A DNA stretch of 64,000 nt from Cyprinodon diabolis. Its lineage: Eukaryota; Chordata; Actinopteri; Cyprinodontiformes; Cyprinodontidae. The stretch spans positions 36,875,111 to 36,939,110 of the forward strand of contig CM060081.1 of assembly GCA_030533445.1 (NCBI GenBank). The letters run 5' to 3'. The position numbers were made by a program, and so were the translations under genes. Under the pieces are notes generated by a model. That model saw only the letters and a list, made by a program, of their open reading frames with translations, was not told where the DNA came from and made no database searches. Below, piece by piece: positions 9,965-46,462 of this stretch. The first letter of the stretch is position 1. Each line of letters opens with the position of its first letter.

Positions 9965-10606
9965 TGTCAGGCCTCGGCCCCTTCTGCTTACCTTCACAGG
10001 TGTCTGTCGTTGACTGGAGGGCGGGGCACGCACACCTGCAAGTGGTTCAGCAGCACCGGCCCTGCACTATTTGAGCAGCACACAGACAGCGGGAGGACGC
10101 CAGAGTGTTACCATTGCGGTTCTCTCTCGTGAATCATCGTCTCCTCTCGTGGCGGATCCTTCCAGGTCCTCTCTGGAGTATCGAGGTTGGTCACCCAGTC
10201 TGTGGGTCCCTGGCCTCCCGTTTCTCCCTGGTTCCTCCCGCTGGTTCTGATTTCCGGAGGCTGCTCGGACAACTCCTCATTCCCCCGCTCTCTGGTCACG
10301 CCACGCCTGTCACATCACCATCAGGCAGCGCCGAGTTCTCACTGCTCCCTCCCGGTCCGGTGTCCGCGCTCTGTGGTAAGCTCAGATCCGTTTGTTTCTT
10401 CCTCCAGATTCTCCGCGTTCTAACCTCTTCTCTATCTTCCTTAGACGAGACCGGTTCCCTGGCAGCGCTCCATTTCTTGTGTTTTTTTTGGTTGACTTAA
10501 TCTCTGTGATCTGTTTGACTGATTGTAAATAAAGACCCTGAGACTGTGCCTGTTTTTCCGAGTGTGTTTCTGCATGTGGGCGCGGCACCTAAAGCCAAAC
10601 ATGACA
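9965..10606 (+). repeat. 3' long terminal repeat (642 bp)
   Basis: It matches the 5' LTR throughout by eye but lacks the 29-bp net insertion. It begins TGTCAGG, ends ATGACA, and is followed by the AAAGT target duplication. Confidence 0.95.
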
Positions 10607-10611
10607 AAAGT

Positions 10612-11307
10612 GAACTAGCATTTTACTCAAAATTTTAATAAATGTTATATCCCTGCACTCAAAGAAATAATACTGCACAGTACTTACTTAAATCAGTGCA
10701 GCATTTTTACACTTAAAAACATTGATTAAATTTAAAAGCTGTAAAATTCAGTTAATATAACTTATGAATTTAGTAAATGTAAGTTAAAAAAATTAAGTAC
10801 ATCTGAATAACTAAATGTAGTATCCTGACAGATAAAATTGAGTTGATCTAATTAAAATCTTAAGTCAATATAATAGTAACCCTTGGTGAAAACCAATAAT
10901 AAAATTGTGTTGATATGACCAAAAATGTTAAGTAGATATAACTGGAAGAAAAAGTATAATTTAACAAAAGAAAGGTGTTACATTTACTTAATGTTTTACC
11001 TGAATCTAATTTAAATTTAACTATCAATTATCAAAATAAATATGTTACATGTACTTAATATTTTAACTATATTTATCCTTTATGTTCAGGACTGCAATAC
11101 ACTTCACATCAATACCCTAAATGAAGCAACTGCACAAATAGGACATTTTAATTAGACATTTATTTGTCAAATGTTTAAAGATATCCACAACTCTTACACA
11201 ACAGAACCAGTCACAATTGCAATACTCAAGTAAACAATAAGACAATACATCAGCTGATTTGTGTGTGTAAACAGTAAAACACATCAGCAAACTCTTCTTT
11301 GTAAACA
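10612..11307. repeat. continuation of the AAGT/ACTT-rich repeat right of the retrotransposon
   Basis: Rich in TTAAGT and ACTTAA. The stretch TCAAAATTTTAATAAATG near 10628, followed by TTATATCCCTG, closely matches 13538-13568, linking the two blocks. No coding signal. Confidence 0.5.
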
Positions 11308-11679
11308 TTAAAAGGAGAACTTGGTGCAAAATGAACCTGGGGGGTAATAACACATTGATACTGTTCTGAACTGCTCTCTGGTATTTATTTTCATGATAAT
11401 CCAAAGTAAAGCTTGCCGTGCTACAAACTGAATTGTGATTTGGAATCTCATGGCTCAGCTTGTAGTACGGCGTTCGTGGTTCGATTGGTCTAGACTGTTT
11501 TCCAAAGATGGCTCCTGCCTGTATATGCGATGGTACTGTCTTCCCGTGTTATAAGCTAAACAATTTAGAGATAAAACTCTTAACATTGGATTATCATGAA
11601 AATAAATACCAGAGAACGGTCGTCTCAGTACCAATGTTATTACACCCCATCTCCATTTTGCGCCGGAGTTCTCCTTTAA
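11308..11679. mobile_element. inverted-repeat MITE with TTAA ends (piggyBac-like?)
   Basis: The arms 11308-11405 and about 11586-11679 are inverted copies. Both contain the segment read as GGATTATCATGAAAATAAAT in one orientation, and the ends are TTAA next to AGGAGAAC. TTAA is the target of piggyBac elements. The superfamily is inferred from that alone. Outside the element lie short repeats of GTAAACANTAA...ACATCAGC type (about 11225-11310 and 11700-11800). Confidence 0.55.
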
Positions 11680-11937
11680 AGACGATACATTAGTTGACTT
11701 TTGGGTTTAAAGAGTAAAACAACACATCAACAAATTCTTTTCTGTAAACATTAAGATAATACATCTTCAGACTCCTGTGTGTGTAAACCGTAAAACAGTA
11801 CATCCGCCAACCTTTAAACCAGGTTACCCTCAGAACAAGTATACCTTTCCAATAAAGAGCACCTGAAAAGAGCATCTTGTTGGACAGTTGTCAGAAAGTT
11901 AGGTACGCAGATAATTTTTTTGTCTCTGTACCTTGTT
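11680..11937. other. short imperfect repeats, no gene
   Basis: Repeats of the type AGTAAAACANNACATC and CTGTAAACATTAAGA recur here and left of the MITE, suggesting the MITE entered a small tandem array. Confidence 0.4.
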
Positions 11938-11939
11938 TT

Positions 11940-12216
11940 AAAGGTTTCCAGGATCCAGCTCCAGCAGGACCTTTTGGAAAAACTCAAAACTGTATGTGAG
12001 ATTCTTGGGGTATCTCAGGTCCAACGCATATGTCAGTCCCAACAAATAGCAGCAGGCTCTGCTAAAATCTCCAAGACTGATGAGAACAGTGATACCCCCA
12101 ATCACAATCCCTACATCTGTAGGTTCATTCACACATCTTCATTCCGCAGCAGGTCAATCTTCATAACTTCGTCTGCCAACTCCTCTTGAACATTGATTGT
12201 TGCATTTGCAGCAATC
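11940..12216 (-). pseudogene. decayed last exon of a multicopy fish gene (SAMD3-like C-terminus)
   Basis: Minus strand: an acceptor-like AATGTCTGCAG precedes the exon at 12216. The exon gives [20 protein letters not shown], and after a one-base frame change near 12130 [11 protein letters not shown]...[16 protein letters not shown], then [16 protein letters not shown] and a stop. The pattern GIV..G...L....LLFGLTYAL.L.YPK matches the C-terminal exon of an expanded teleost family usually named sterile alpha motif domain-containing 3-like, of unknown function. The frameshift and absence of upstream exons indicate a pseudogene. The family assignment rests on memory of the motif. Confidence 0.45.
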
Positions 12217-13254
12217 TGCAGACATTGTAAAAATTAGTGGTTAGAGCTCATTTTCTTTGTAATAACAGCATCAATATTAAAAAATGCACACAGGAGTTCC
12301 AAGTATTTGGTAGTTTATTTGAAAAAAATTTTTTTATGGAGAGTCATTTGTAATGTATGTAAAAATAATTACACACACACATTCTAGTGGATATTTTTTA
12401 TAGTGATTATTCATACGATTTTCTTGTGCTGACAAACGTGAATTGTCTTGAACTTTGAATGCAACGCACAGCACAAATCACTGGAGGAAAGACAGTCTGG
12501 CATATTTCATCTGGCATAGCATACACGTAAAATTAGATGAAGGCCCATCAGGTAAAGTTATCTTGCATATAATTTTAACTTAAGTTAATAATATTCAAGA
12601 CATGAAAATACTGAGTGAAGTTTAGAAATAATGCCCTGGCATCATCAGTCCTGTCCCCCTCCATCATTTGCTGCTCAGGTGATTTACTGGTTTGTCTCAG
12701 CCTGACACGGTTTAACTGACAGACAGTTTTCCCTTCACGTCATTCTCAGCTAAATGCTGTTCATAACCAATCATGCTGCTGTTCTAACTACTGTGGATAA
12801 AGCAAATGGAAATACGCTTCCAAATGGAGTATTTCCATAAGTTTTTTATTTATTTAACCAGGCGCTATGAAGTCGAGAAAGTCTTCACAGCGCCTTACTC
12901 AAATATAAAAACCTAGTTTGTTGTTCAGTACTCTTATAGTTAGTTTTTGGTGCTAATCTTATCATTAGCTGAATTCTCTGTCGACTAAAGTTACTTTAAC
13001 TTTAACATTAAGTAACCTTACACAACCTTGTTACGGTAAGTTAAAAGCATGGCTACGGCAGTAATAAGAAAATTACTCTCTATAAATTGTTAATGCAGAA
13101 GACAGGATTAATATTTAATTCACTCTTACTAGCTGGACACTTACCACAGTAATCTCCCAAGTGCTGATTGTATCGGCATTTCTACTTCCACCGGCAGGCT
13201 GCCACTTGTTGCCGAGGCCGAGAGGCAGATTTCCCATGAGGCTGCATGATTAGA
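12217..13254. other. no recognisable gene
   Basis: AT-rich, with a few short GC-richer patches. TTTATTTATTTAACCAGG near 12845 resembles the 3' end of a fish LINE on the minus strand. Upstream exons of the SAMD3-like copy could not be recognised. Confidence 0.3.
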
Positions 13255-13620
13255 GTCAATTTGGCGCGTAAATTACTTAACTTCTTAAGTAGATGATTAA
13301 GTTGAAATAATATTAAGTTAAAATGAGTAATACTTGAAGTTCTTGAAACTAATCAGTAGAATTAATCCATTCCCAAATATTTTGTTTGAAATTTACCAAA
13401 AATACTTACAATATCTAAAAAAAATATTTGTTAAGCAAATACTAATTTCATTTTGTGAAATAAACCTAACTCATAGTTGTAAATTGGACACAAAAATAAC
13501 AGTTGCATTTTTAGACATGAGTAGAACTTGCTTTTTTCTCAAAATTTTAAGTAAATGTTATATCCCTGTAGAATTTGCTGTTATGAAGTAATTTAAGTAG
13601 ATATTAATTCTTTTCTCAGA
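13255..13620. repeat. AAGT/ACTT-rich repeat block, second
   Basis: Repeated motifs TTAAGTAG, AATATTAAGTT and TCAAAATTTTAAGTAAATG. It shares the segment around TGTTATATCCCTG with 10640-10655. Confidence 0.5.
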
Positions 13621-13744
13621 TTGAGATTTACTTTGCTTCATTATGTTACATTACTCACTAATATTAGGTAACCATTCCCATTTTTCTTTTGATAAATGTT
13701 ACCAAATACATTGACACAATACAATAAAAGTCTATACATTTTAT

Positions 13745-14113
13745 ATACCATCCATCCATTTTCTTACACGCTTGTCCCAAGTGGGGTCGCGAGGGGTGCT
13801 GGTGCCTATCTCCAGCAGTCAATGGGCAAGAGGCAGGTTACACCCTGGACAGGTCGCCAGTCCATCGCAGGGGAACACAGAGACACACAGGAGAAACAAC
13901 CCATTCATGCACACACATCTAAGGACAATTTAGAGAAGCCAATCAACCTAACAGTCATTTGGAGATGTGGGCAGTTTTAGACTGTGGGAGGAAGCCGGAG
14001 TACCCGGAGAGAACCCATGCATGCTCAGGGAGAACATGCAAACTCCATGCAGAAATACCCCAGGCCGGGAATCGAACCCACTGCTACCCACTGCGCCACT
14101 GAGCAGCCCACAT
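13745..14113 (-). repeat. abundant fish LINE 3'-end repeat
   Basis: CCATCCATCCATTTTCTTAC at the left is the tail. It is followed by GTGGGGTCGCGAGGGGTGCT, ACCCTGGACAGGTCGCCAGT, GTGGGAGGAAGCCGGAGTAC and CTACCCACTGCGCCACTGAG. This is one of the most common interspersed repeats in fish genomes. The tetranucleotide tail at the left end implies minus orientation. The exact LINE family is not certain. Confidence 0.75.
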
Positions 14114-15689
14114 TTGATATACATTAAACTATTTTTCATTTTAAACAGTTTAACAAAGTCCATACACTATTGTTTTAAATTGTCCAGTCTTTCATGGGCC
14201 AGCCGGAAATTTGACAGTCTAACTGGAATTGTACTATTCAAATAGGCAACAAAAAAGTAAAACCCTCTAAAACTCAGTTTGAAGATTCATTACCGAAATT
14301 TACTCATGTAAGATCAAGAATATTTAACCTACACAAACATGCTCAAAATAACTGAAACAGCCATTTAAACTTTGAGCAGTGGAGTATAGATTATGTATGC
14401 CTTTATTTAAATGAAAAGAGCATGTACAAATATTGCATTATTATTAAGTGCATTTTGTTGTACTGCATTAGAATTTGTACAGAAAAAAGAGAAGTTTGGT
14501 ATGACTTGTAAACAACAAATACACAGTATTAAATATACACCAACACATGTCTGGTAATTAAAACATTTTTATTAATAAAAGAACACCTCGTTTTCCCTTC
14601 ACTTTTTTTTGGCTTATCGCATAAAATCCCCGTGAAACACACTGAGGTTTGTCGTTCTATTGTGACAAAATGTGTACTAATCTGACTCTTCATCTTGCAA
14701 TAAATATCCCATCATAAACTTTGGGCAAAGTTCTCCACACACTGTATTCCCCAACAGTGCTATAAACTCAATACAATTGCAGAGCTGTACCCAAGCTGCC
14801 ATATTGTTCAGGCACCACAAATGTTTTAAGTTCACTCAACTGGTTACCCAGTTATTGATTATTTTGTCAAGATTAATTCTTAGTATATGAGTAGAACTGA
14901 CCCCCAAACTCATTCCTTTCAAGAGTGGATTGAATTTACGTCTGACGTAATAATGAGGTGTCAGTTCATTGGATAGGTTCATATCAACATGGCAATTAAC
15001 CTAACAAACCAATATAAAAAAATACAAAAAATCTGATATCCTAAATGAATGGTGGATGAACATCGGCCTGATGTTGTTGATGAACGTGTTTAAATACAGC
15101 TAAGTCAACTTAAAATATCAGAGGCTGAATTGACAATGTTTAGGTCTGAGAAACTGAATGAGTCATGGTGATAACATGAATATATTATTAGGGGTGATAA
15201 CTTAAAAAAATCGACTCCGTTTCCAGTGTCAATTCTGTTAGTTTTAACATTAGTTTCAAAATGATCAGTGCAGTGGCACTCTGCGTCCCAAAAGTTTGTT
15301 GTACCACCTTTGCAGTTTGTCTAACAGCCAATATTTGAATCACTCGACTGAAACCAAGTCTTCTTTTAAGATGTTTACTTGAAGAACTCAAAAAGTACAC
15401 TTACAGAAAAAATGAAAGGCTCGGTACAGATCGGTCAAAAAATTGTGTTGCTTCCACCGTATCCAACTGCAATCTGAACTCAAACGTGAATACTAGAAAA
15501 ATATAAATGTTACGCATTACGTAGTGGAAGCCAAAATTACTTTTCACAATAAAAGCATCCTTTTGTATTAACTAAGTTATACATTCTAGAACATATACTC
15601 ATCATGAATTTCTTAAAAGTAAATTAAGCATATTTATACATTTTTAATCTAAATTATTATTCTATATGAACTCCCCATTAACTGGCTCT
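14114..15689. other. no recognisable gene
   Basis: AT-rich unique-looking sequence. Short frames such as 15188-15400 (minus) have no recognised motif. Confidence 0.3.
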
Positions 15690-16118
15690 TACAATCAGGT
15701 TCATTAAACTTATCAAAAATGTAAGTAGTGATTACTTAAAATGTTAGTTTGTGAAATTATCATGTTTCAGTTCATCAACTTCCTCAAAATAAATGAGTGT
15801 GAATAACTTTTCTAGTTTAGAGTAGTAATTACTTAAAATGTTTGTTTGTTGAAATTATTTGTTTTAATGTTGTTCATTTGACCAAAGATTTTAAGTGTAA
15901 AGAGCTTGTCTAACTAATGTAGTATTTACTTAAAACATCTTTTTCTCACATTATTCTTTTCAATTTTATCCTTGTCCTCAAAGATTTTGAGCACTAACAA
16001 AACTCTCATTTTAAGTAGAAATTACTTAAAATATTCTTTAACATAGCTAAATATTTTGAGGTAATCAGTTTCATCAAATATTTTGAGTTCATTGAACCTG
16101 TTGGGGTTTACAGTGCAG
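15690..16118. repeat. AAGT/ACTT-rich repeat block, right end
   Basis: Four or more diverged units of ATTACTTAAAATRTT type. It ends GGGGTTTACAGTGCA at about 16104-16118, roughly inverted to TGCACTGAAAA at 4748. The two ends may be the terminal repeats of one large element, but no matching target duplication was found. Confidence 0.4.
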
Positions 16119-16786
16119 ACTGGGATGCATTTTAATTTAACTGCAAATCTGCTCACTGTTATGCATTTGGAGATGTAGGCAGTTTACTTAACTTGCTCTA
16201 CATTTAGGAAAAATTAGTTTGTACGACATCCCTCAGGATGCTGTTCTGAGGTTCAGGCTTTCTCTGTCTCAAACACATTTTGATTCGTTACACAGTTAAG
16301 ACAAATACTTTGAGATTATATATGTCTTTAGTCCCCCCCCTCCCCGTTTATATTTCAGCTATTTCTCATCTGAACTCAATTACTTTTTATAGTTACTGGA
16401 AACTGTTGTGAAAGCAACAGTTTATATAGTCACCACTCAAATCAGCAATAAAAATCTTACAAACCTACACACAAAAAGTGCAATTTCAACATTTGAACCA
16501 GTCATCCAGACAAGTGGATTTTGAAGAATGCAATTTCGACAATGAACCAAAATCATTCTAACCATTCTCAATGAACATAAAAATCTCTACTAAATATTCG
16601 AACATATTATTTTTTGCCAAATAACATACCTTGTTTGGAAAAAAAATAAAACATTAATGACAATGCAACCTTGCACTAACATTAACTGGAACCCACTTCT
16701 AATTCTTGGCATTTGATGCCACATTTGCCTCCTCTAAGATGAAAGCAACTTTAACTTCAAGTTGTTTACTTTTGCTGATAGTTTGA
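16119..16786. other. no recognisable gene
   Basis: Contains a C-rich run near 16333 and a short segment (ATTTGGAGATGTAGGCAGTT, 16165-16184) similar to part of the LINE repeat at 13960. Nothing else. Confidence 0.3.
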
Positions 16787-17310
16787 ATCCATCCAGCTCC
16801 AGGAAAAGTTTTTGGAACACTTCAAAAGTGTGGTGCAAAGGGAGAGGGTATGCCAAGTTGAGTGCATATATCAGTACCATAAGCAGCTAGCATACTTTTT
16901 GTTGTCGGAAAATGTTTATTTTTCTTCTATTATATATTAATTTATCCTATTTACTCACTATAAAAGTTTTCACTCAGTCTGTTTCTCTCTCAAGGCCACA
17001 CCATTTCCTGCAGGATGTTGTTTGTAGACCAGACATAGCTTCTTCCCATAACAAATCAAGTTCTTTCTCAAGGTTTATTCATAACATGTTACTGTGTAAA
17101 TGTGTGTAATTTGTTTTGACTCTGATTGCTTTCCATTGTTGTAAGTAGGGGGGAATAGTTGAATAGTTGAATACTTTTTTTCCCACGACACTTTTGCAGT
17201 ACTGTACCGGCCTTCAACAAGGATGGAGACATTAACGGGATCCTCATCAGCACCATGGAGAACAACAATCTTGAGGATATGTTTGTTGAAGTCACACCGG
17301 TTGTCCTTCT
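16787..17310 (-). pseudogene. second decayed SAMD3-like gene fragment
   Basis: Minus strand: 17310-17200 reads HYMQKDNRCDFNKHILKIVV followed by HGADEDPVNVSILVEGR. After a gap, 16895-16787 reads [19 protein letters not shown], then [11 protein letters not shown]. The second block aligns with [19 protein letters not shown] in the copy at 11940-12216. The pieces are in different frames with non-coding sequence between them, so this is a relic. Function of the family is unknown. Confidence 0.45.
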
Positions 17311-17464
17311 GCATGTAATGCACAACAGAAAATAATGTTTATTCTTTTATTTGAGAAACAAATAAAAGAGCTGCATGAATCAAAGTGACTTATTTGTCAT
17401 GGAAGAATGAACACAAGAATACCTCTGTTTGTTTGACTACTTTCTTCTTAACTTGAACATTTAA

Positions 17465-18345
17465 AGGGACATTGTGTAACATCTACTGTTAAAACTGTTA
17501 GAAAAATTAGCGTTTGTGCTGTTTTGGTTTCTGAGATATTATCAATTTTAATTTGGACCAGTGACGTCATCACAGCCCACCGCTTCAAAATAAAACGCTA
17601 TCCGGAGTTCAACATATAATATATATGTTAGACATAGTAGTTTCCTTTTGGTACAGCGTCTACATTAGAGGGACAGATTTTCCAGTCCCGCGCCCGCCTG
17701 CTCCCGCAGTGTTCAGTCCCACACCCGCAAAGAATTATGATTTTCAGTCCCGCTCCCGCCCGCTGCCCGCACCTGTAATAGTTTGTCCTACATTTGCCTA
17801 CTGCTCAAGGCAATTAGTGTCATTAGTTTGAGGAATTAAACACGCTGTACTTAGCTGAGCACATTACTGGCTTCTTCACCGCATAGTGCATGATGCCGGT
17901 TAGGTGGCACAAGCTGCAATATCCAGCACATTGTGATGTATAAATATGATAGACATGGACTGATAATTTATGACTTTATTTTACATTTTATGTTACGTTT
18001 TAAAACAAGTTTTTAGTTCGTGGGAGTGCTGCTTATCACTGCTCCCGCCCGCGCCCGAGCTGCGTGAAGCTGACACCCCACCCACGTCTAAAAACTGCAA
18101 ATAGACTGATTGGTTAGTGCAACGTTAGTGCAGATTTGTGCAGAAAAAATATTATTTGTGCTACTTTTGTTTAAGAGATATTAAAGATAATTTTTTCGAA
18201 CAGAGGTCACCATCCCCCCATTAAACTCCGATTTGAACCAAAGTGGTCTCCTTTTTTAGTGCTTCGTTTGTGCAGATTTGTGCCGTTAAAACCAACATTT
18301 GTGCTGGTTTACTTTTTAAGATATAATAAATTTAAATTTAGGCCG
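17465..18345. repeat. upstream repeat cluster of the Ig gene: three diverged modules and a CCCGC-rich patch
   Basis: Modules at about 17480-17570, 18110-18205 and 18262-18355 share TTTGTGCT, then TTT...AGATAT and an AT-rich end. The first and third end at TGACGTCA. Between the first and second lies a CCCGCTCCCGCCCGC-rich stretch (about 17685-17775 and 18040-18060) typical of fish non-autonomous transposons. About 150 bp (18058-18206) recurs at 32785-32937 in intron 3. Confidence 0.6.
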
Positions 18346-18346
18346 G

Positions 18347-18354
18347 TGACGTCA
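18347..18354. promoter_or_regulatory. TGACGTCA (CRE/ATF-type) palindrome upstream of the Ig gene
   Basis: A perfect CRE consensus 223 bp before the start codon. A second perfect copy lies at 17562-17569 in a diverged copy of the same module. Regulatory use is inference. Confidence 0.4.
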
Positions 18355-18397
18355 CCCCCCCCCCCCCCCCCCCACCACCACCACCACCACCACCACA
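18355..18397. repeat. poly-C / (CCA)n microsatellite
   Basis: A run of about 18 C residues followed by about eight ACC units, between the CRE-like site and the presumed 5' untranslated region. Confidence 0.9.
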
Positions 18398-18576
18398 TAG
18401 AGCCGGGAACGAGCATACTACAACGAGCACGCGCATGTTATGCATCTGGGCGGCGCAGAGTTGGAGAAGAGGAAGCTGATGAGAAAGTTAAAGTAAAGAG
18501 CAGAGCAGCAGCCAGAGGAGAAGCTTGACTGTTAGAAAGCTCTGCTGGAGAAACGGCTGCAAAGATTATAGCAGCG

Positions 18577-43683
<25,107 letters not shown>

Positions 43684-43689
43684 TAATCA

Positions 43690-45516
43690 AGACCTTCAGC
43701 GCTCCAAACATCTGCTACAGGGATGAGAAAAGAAAAAAATGTGTTTCAGTTGTTTATTATAGTTTTATGTTACTTTGTTATGTTCATTGATGCGTCAGTC
43801 TCAGATATAAATTGTGTGTTTTCTCCAGCTTAAATCCTATTTCTGACTCGGTGGTAAACTTGTGTTTAACCTGTGTTTAAGCTGTTTAGCTCAGAGTTGC
43901 TGTTGAATGGAGGCTGCTTAGGATTTGTACCTTTGAGGGAGAAATATGATTCACATTATTTAACAGAATGATACTCTATGTTAAATGTGTAACCCTTCAC
44001 AGTGGATAGCAGGGATGAGCGTGATGGAAAATGGATAGATTTTTATAGAGAGCCTCATATTCTGTATCTCAGAACAAAGAAAGTGGCTTAAACAAACGTA
44101 CTTTACCTTTTGCAGGTGGGCAACATGAAATGGATCCTAAAGAGAGTCCCTTGAATGAAACAAAATAACTGATATGATGTTTATCAATAGAAATTATTGA
44201 TGTTTATTTTACAGCACTTAGTGTTTAAGAAAATTACACAAGGATAAATTCCCTCCAGAGTTTTTAGGACATTTAAAGAGTCTATCTGTTAATATGATTC
44301 CATCAAAAATGTATTTTGTTAATAATGAACAGTTTTAAAGAGAAGTAACTTTAACCATTTAATCAAGACCCAATCCAAACTAAGACAATGAAATTGGTTC
44401 CATGTAGTTTATTTCTCACAAATTTCTATCTTTTCAAGAAACTATTGTTAAAGTTTAACATTCAAAGTTGTAAATATTATTTGTTAATCAAGGTATGTTT
44501 TCCTTTCTGTCACACATTAGCTACACTTTTCCATTTTCACATAAATTGATCATTAGAGGAGCAATAGATGTTTGATTACACAGAATTAAGCTCAGTTCCT
44601 CAGTCTGAGGTTCAGTCCAGTATATATTTACTGTTTCAACTAAAACCTGTTTCTCCAGTTCTGCGTACCACTGCTGTAGGGACTTTTATTTTGAAGTTTT
44701 AAATGTTTTCAGACATTAAGTTTACTAGAGTCTGTTTATACCAAAGTTATGTGACTAATAGTCACTGAACAACAGAGAAACTGCTGTATGTTAGTCTTTG
44801 ATATGGTTTTGTGTCAATTTGGAAAAAATTCAATTATCACAAAATGCTGTTTCTTTTTTACATGCAAAACATTTTTATTATTTTTCATCTGCATTTTCAT
44901 TGTTCCTCCTTAAAGCTTTATTTTCTATGAGATGCTGAATAGTTTTTTTCTATGTAGGAACAAACTGTCATTTAATCCAATTTGATAAGTGACATGATGC
45001 TAAAAGTAAAAACTGATTTTCATGGCTTTTTTCAGAACCGTAACTTCAGGTTGAGGTTTAAAAGAAACTAGTCGCCCTAACAATAGGCCTGTTTCATAAA
45101 GCTGTGTTAAAAGAACTGTGCCACAGAAAGGTAGCTTATAAAAAAACAGCCTGAATATGAACTACTTCTAGAATAAAACCTGAGAAGAGCTCCCAGTTTG
45201 AATGTATTTCATTCTAATTTCTGCTCTGCTTTTAACCTTCCTAGCTTTATATTATTTTAGTCTCACTCTTGTTCTGCTTGCTTGTTAACTGATTTCGTTA
45301 TGGACTGCTTTAACTGAACTAATGTGTCTCTGTGTTACATTGAAGGGGTGTGAATACTTTGTAGTGGCACTGTGTGTATATTTAGACCAAACTGCAAAGG
45401 AGTCACATTATCAAGTTTTAATGATGTTACTGGTAAAGTCTGTTATTTGAATATTGATCTGTTACAGATTTTATTAGTCACAAGATACATTATAGTTTAT
45501 TTGTAATTCGTTAACT
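43690..45516. other. intron or 3' flank, no recognisable gene
   Basis: AT-rich. Apart from the alternative small exon at 44116-44170, no coding motif was seen. GAAGGGGTGTGAATACTTTG near 45343 resembles a Tc1-type end fragment. Confidence 0.35.
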
Positions 45517-45962
45517 AGTGGTTAATGGAGGTGAGTATTGGCATGAGTGTTGCGATTCGATACATGTCGCGATACTTGGGTCACGATACGATATTATCAC
45601 GATATTGCAGTATCACTATATATTGCCATATTTTCCCCAAAATCAAATGATGAGATAAAACAGCAAGTGCTGTATATTTTCATCAGAAAATATCTATTAG
45701 GTATTGTTATCCATGTTGTTTGGGGTTTTCTTCCACTGTGACTGCCTCAAATACAGATTTGGTGCTGCACGCACAGTTAAAGGGCTCCACAGCGCTTTCT
45801 GCCAGAGTGGTGGTGCAGAGGTAGCCCATTTTCCCATCAATGTTTTATGTAACCATTTTTTTTTAAAATCGATACTAAGAAGTGAAAGATCGATATTATA
45901 TTGGGCAGCCGAATATCACGATATATCGCCCTAACGATTATTTCCCACACCCCTAGTGGTTA
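45517..45962. mobile_element. non-autonomous hAT-like element, TSD AGTGGTTA
   Basis: The element 45525-45954 ends TTTCCCACACCCCT and begins ATGGAGGTGAGTATTGG. It is full of CGATA/TATCG motifs. AGTGGTTA occurs at 45517-45524 and 45955-45962. The terminal inverted repeat is weak, so the call rests on the duplication and family resemblance. Confidence 0.75.
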
Positions 45963-46082
45963 ACAGGTGTAGAAAAGTATTCTAGTCATGTTTCTCTATT
46001 AAATCTACCTCAACATTTAAAGAGTAGATCTAGTTAAACAGCTCTGGCCTCTTTCCAACTCATCGATTGTCACAGTTGTGTG

Positions 46083-46462
46083 TAGGGCTGCAACTAAAGA
46101 TTATTCTGCAAATCTATTAATCTGTCAAATATTTTTTTCGATTAATTGGTTAATAATCGGATAGCAGAGGGTTCCTTAAAGAAGACTTTTTGCAAAATTA
46201 AACCAGTTGAAACTAAAACTTTTCCACTTGAGGAGTTCTGGCTGGAGCATATTGAAAGAAGAAAGTTTTTATTGTCTTAAATGTGAAATGTTTGCACATT
46301 TTTTTTACAATTTCAGTATAATTACTGCTCTAAGTGGGTTGCTGTGTCTGCTAAAGGCACGTTTCTTCACTTCAGTTAACGATTAACCAATTACTAAATT
46401 AGCTGAGGATTATTTCCATAATCGATTAATCGCCATTAATCCGATTAATTGTTTCAGCCTTA
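46083..46462. mobile_element. hAT MITE, TAGGGCTGCAACTAA type
   Basis: It begins TAGGGCTGCAACTAAAGATT and ends AATTGTTTCAGCCTTA with CGATTAAT-rich subterminal sequence, the same family type as 41533-42572. The flanks GTTGTGTG and GTCATGTT match only in part, so it is older. Confidence 0.7.

Larger units (their letters stand above)
4971..10611 (+). mobile_element. complete Ty3/gypsy chromovirus (sushi/Tf1-type LTR retrotransposon)
   Basis: LTRs occupy 4976-5646 and 9965-10606. Both begin TGTCAGG and end ATGACA, and the element is flanked by the 5-bp target duplication AAAGT at 4971-4975 and 10607-10611. Order: LTR, gag, -1 frameshift, pol (protease, reverse transcriptase, RNase H, integrase, chromodomain), polypurine tract, LTR. 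Domain order and chromodomain place it among chromoviruses, the lineage from which mammalian PEG10-type genes derive. Apart from one 29-bp insertion the LTRs look identical by eye, and both main frames are open. These facts suggest recent insertion and possible competence. GC content and codon use are higher than in the surrounding DNA. Confidence 0.95.

Noticed and set aside
18259..18528. Frame with a His/Pro run upstream of the Ig gene
   Set aside because: It arises from the poly-C/(CCA)n microsatellite and has no start context or homology.
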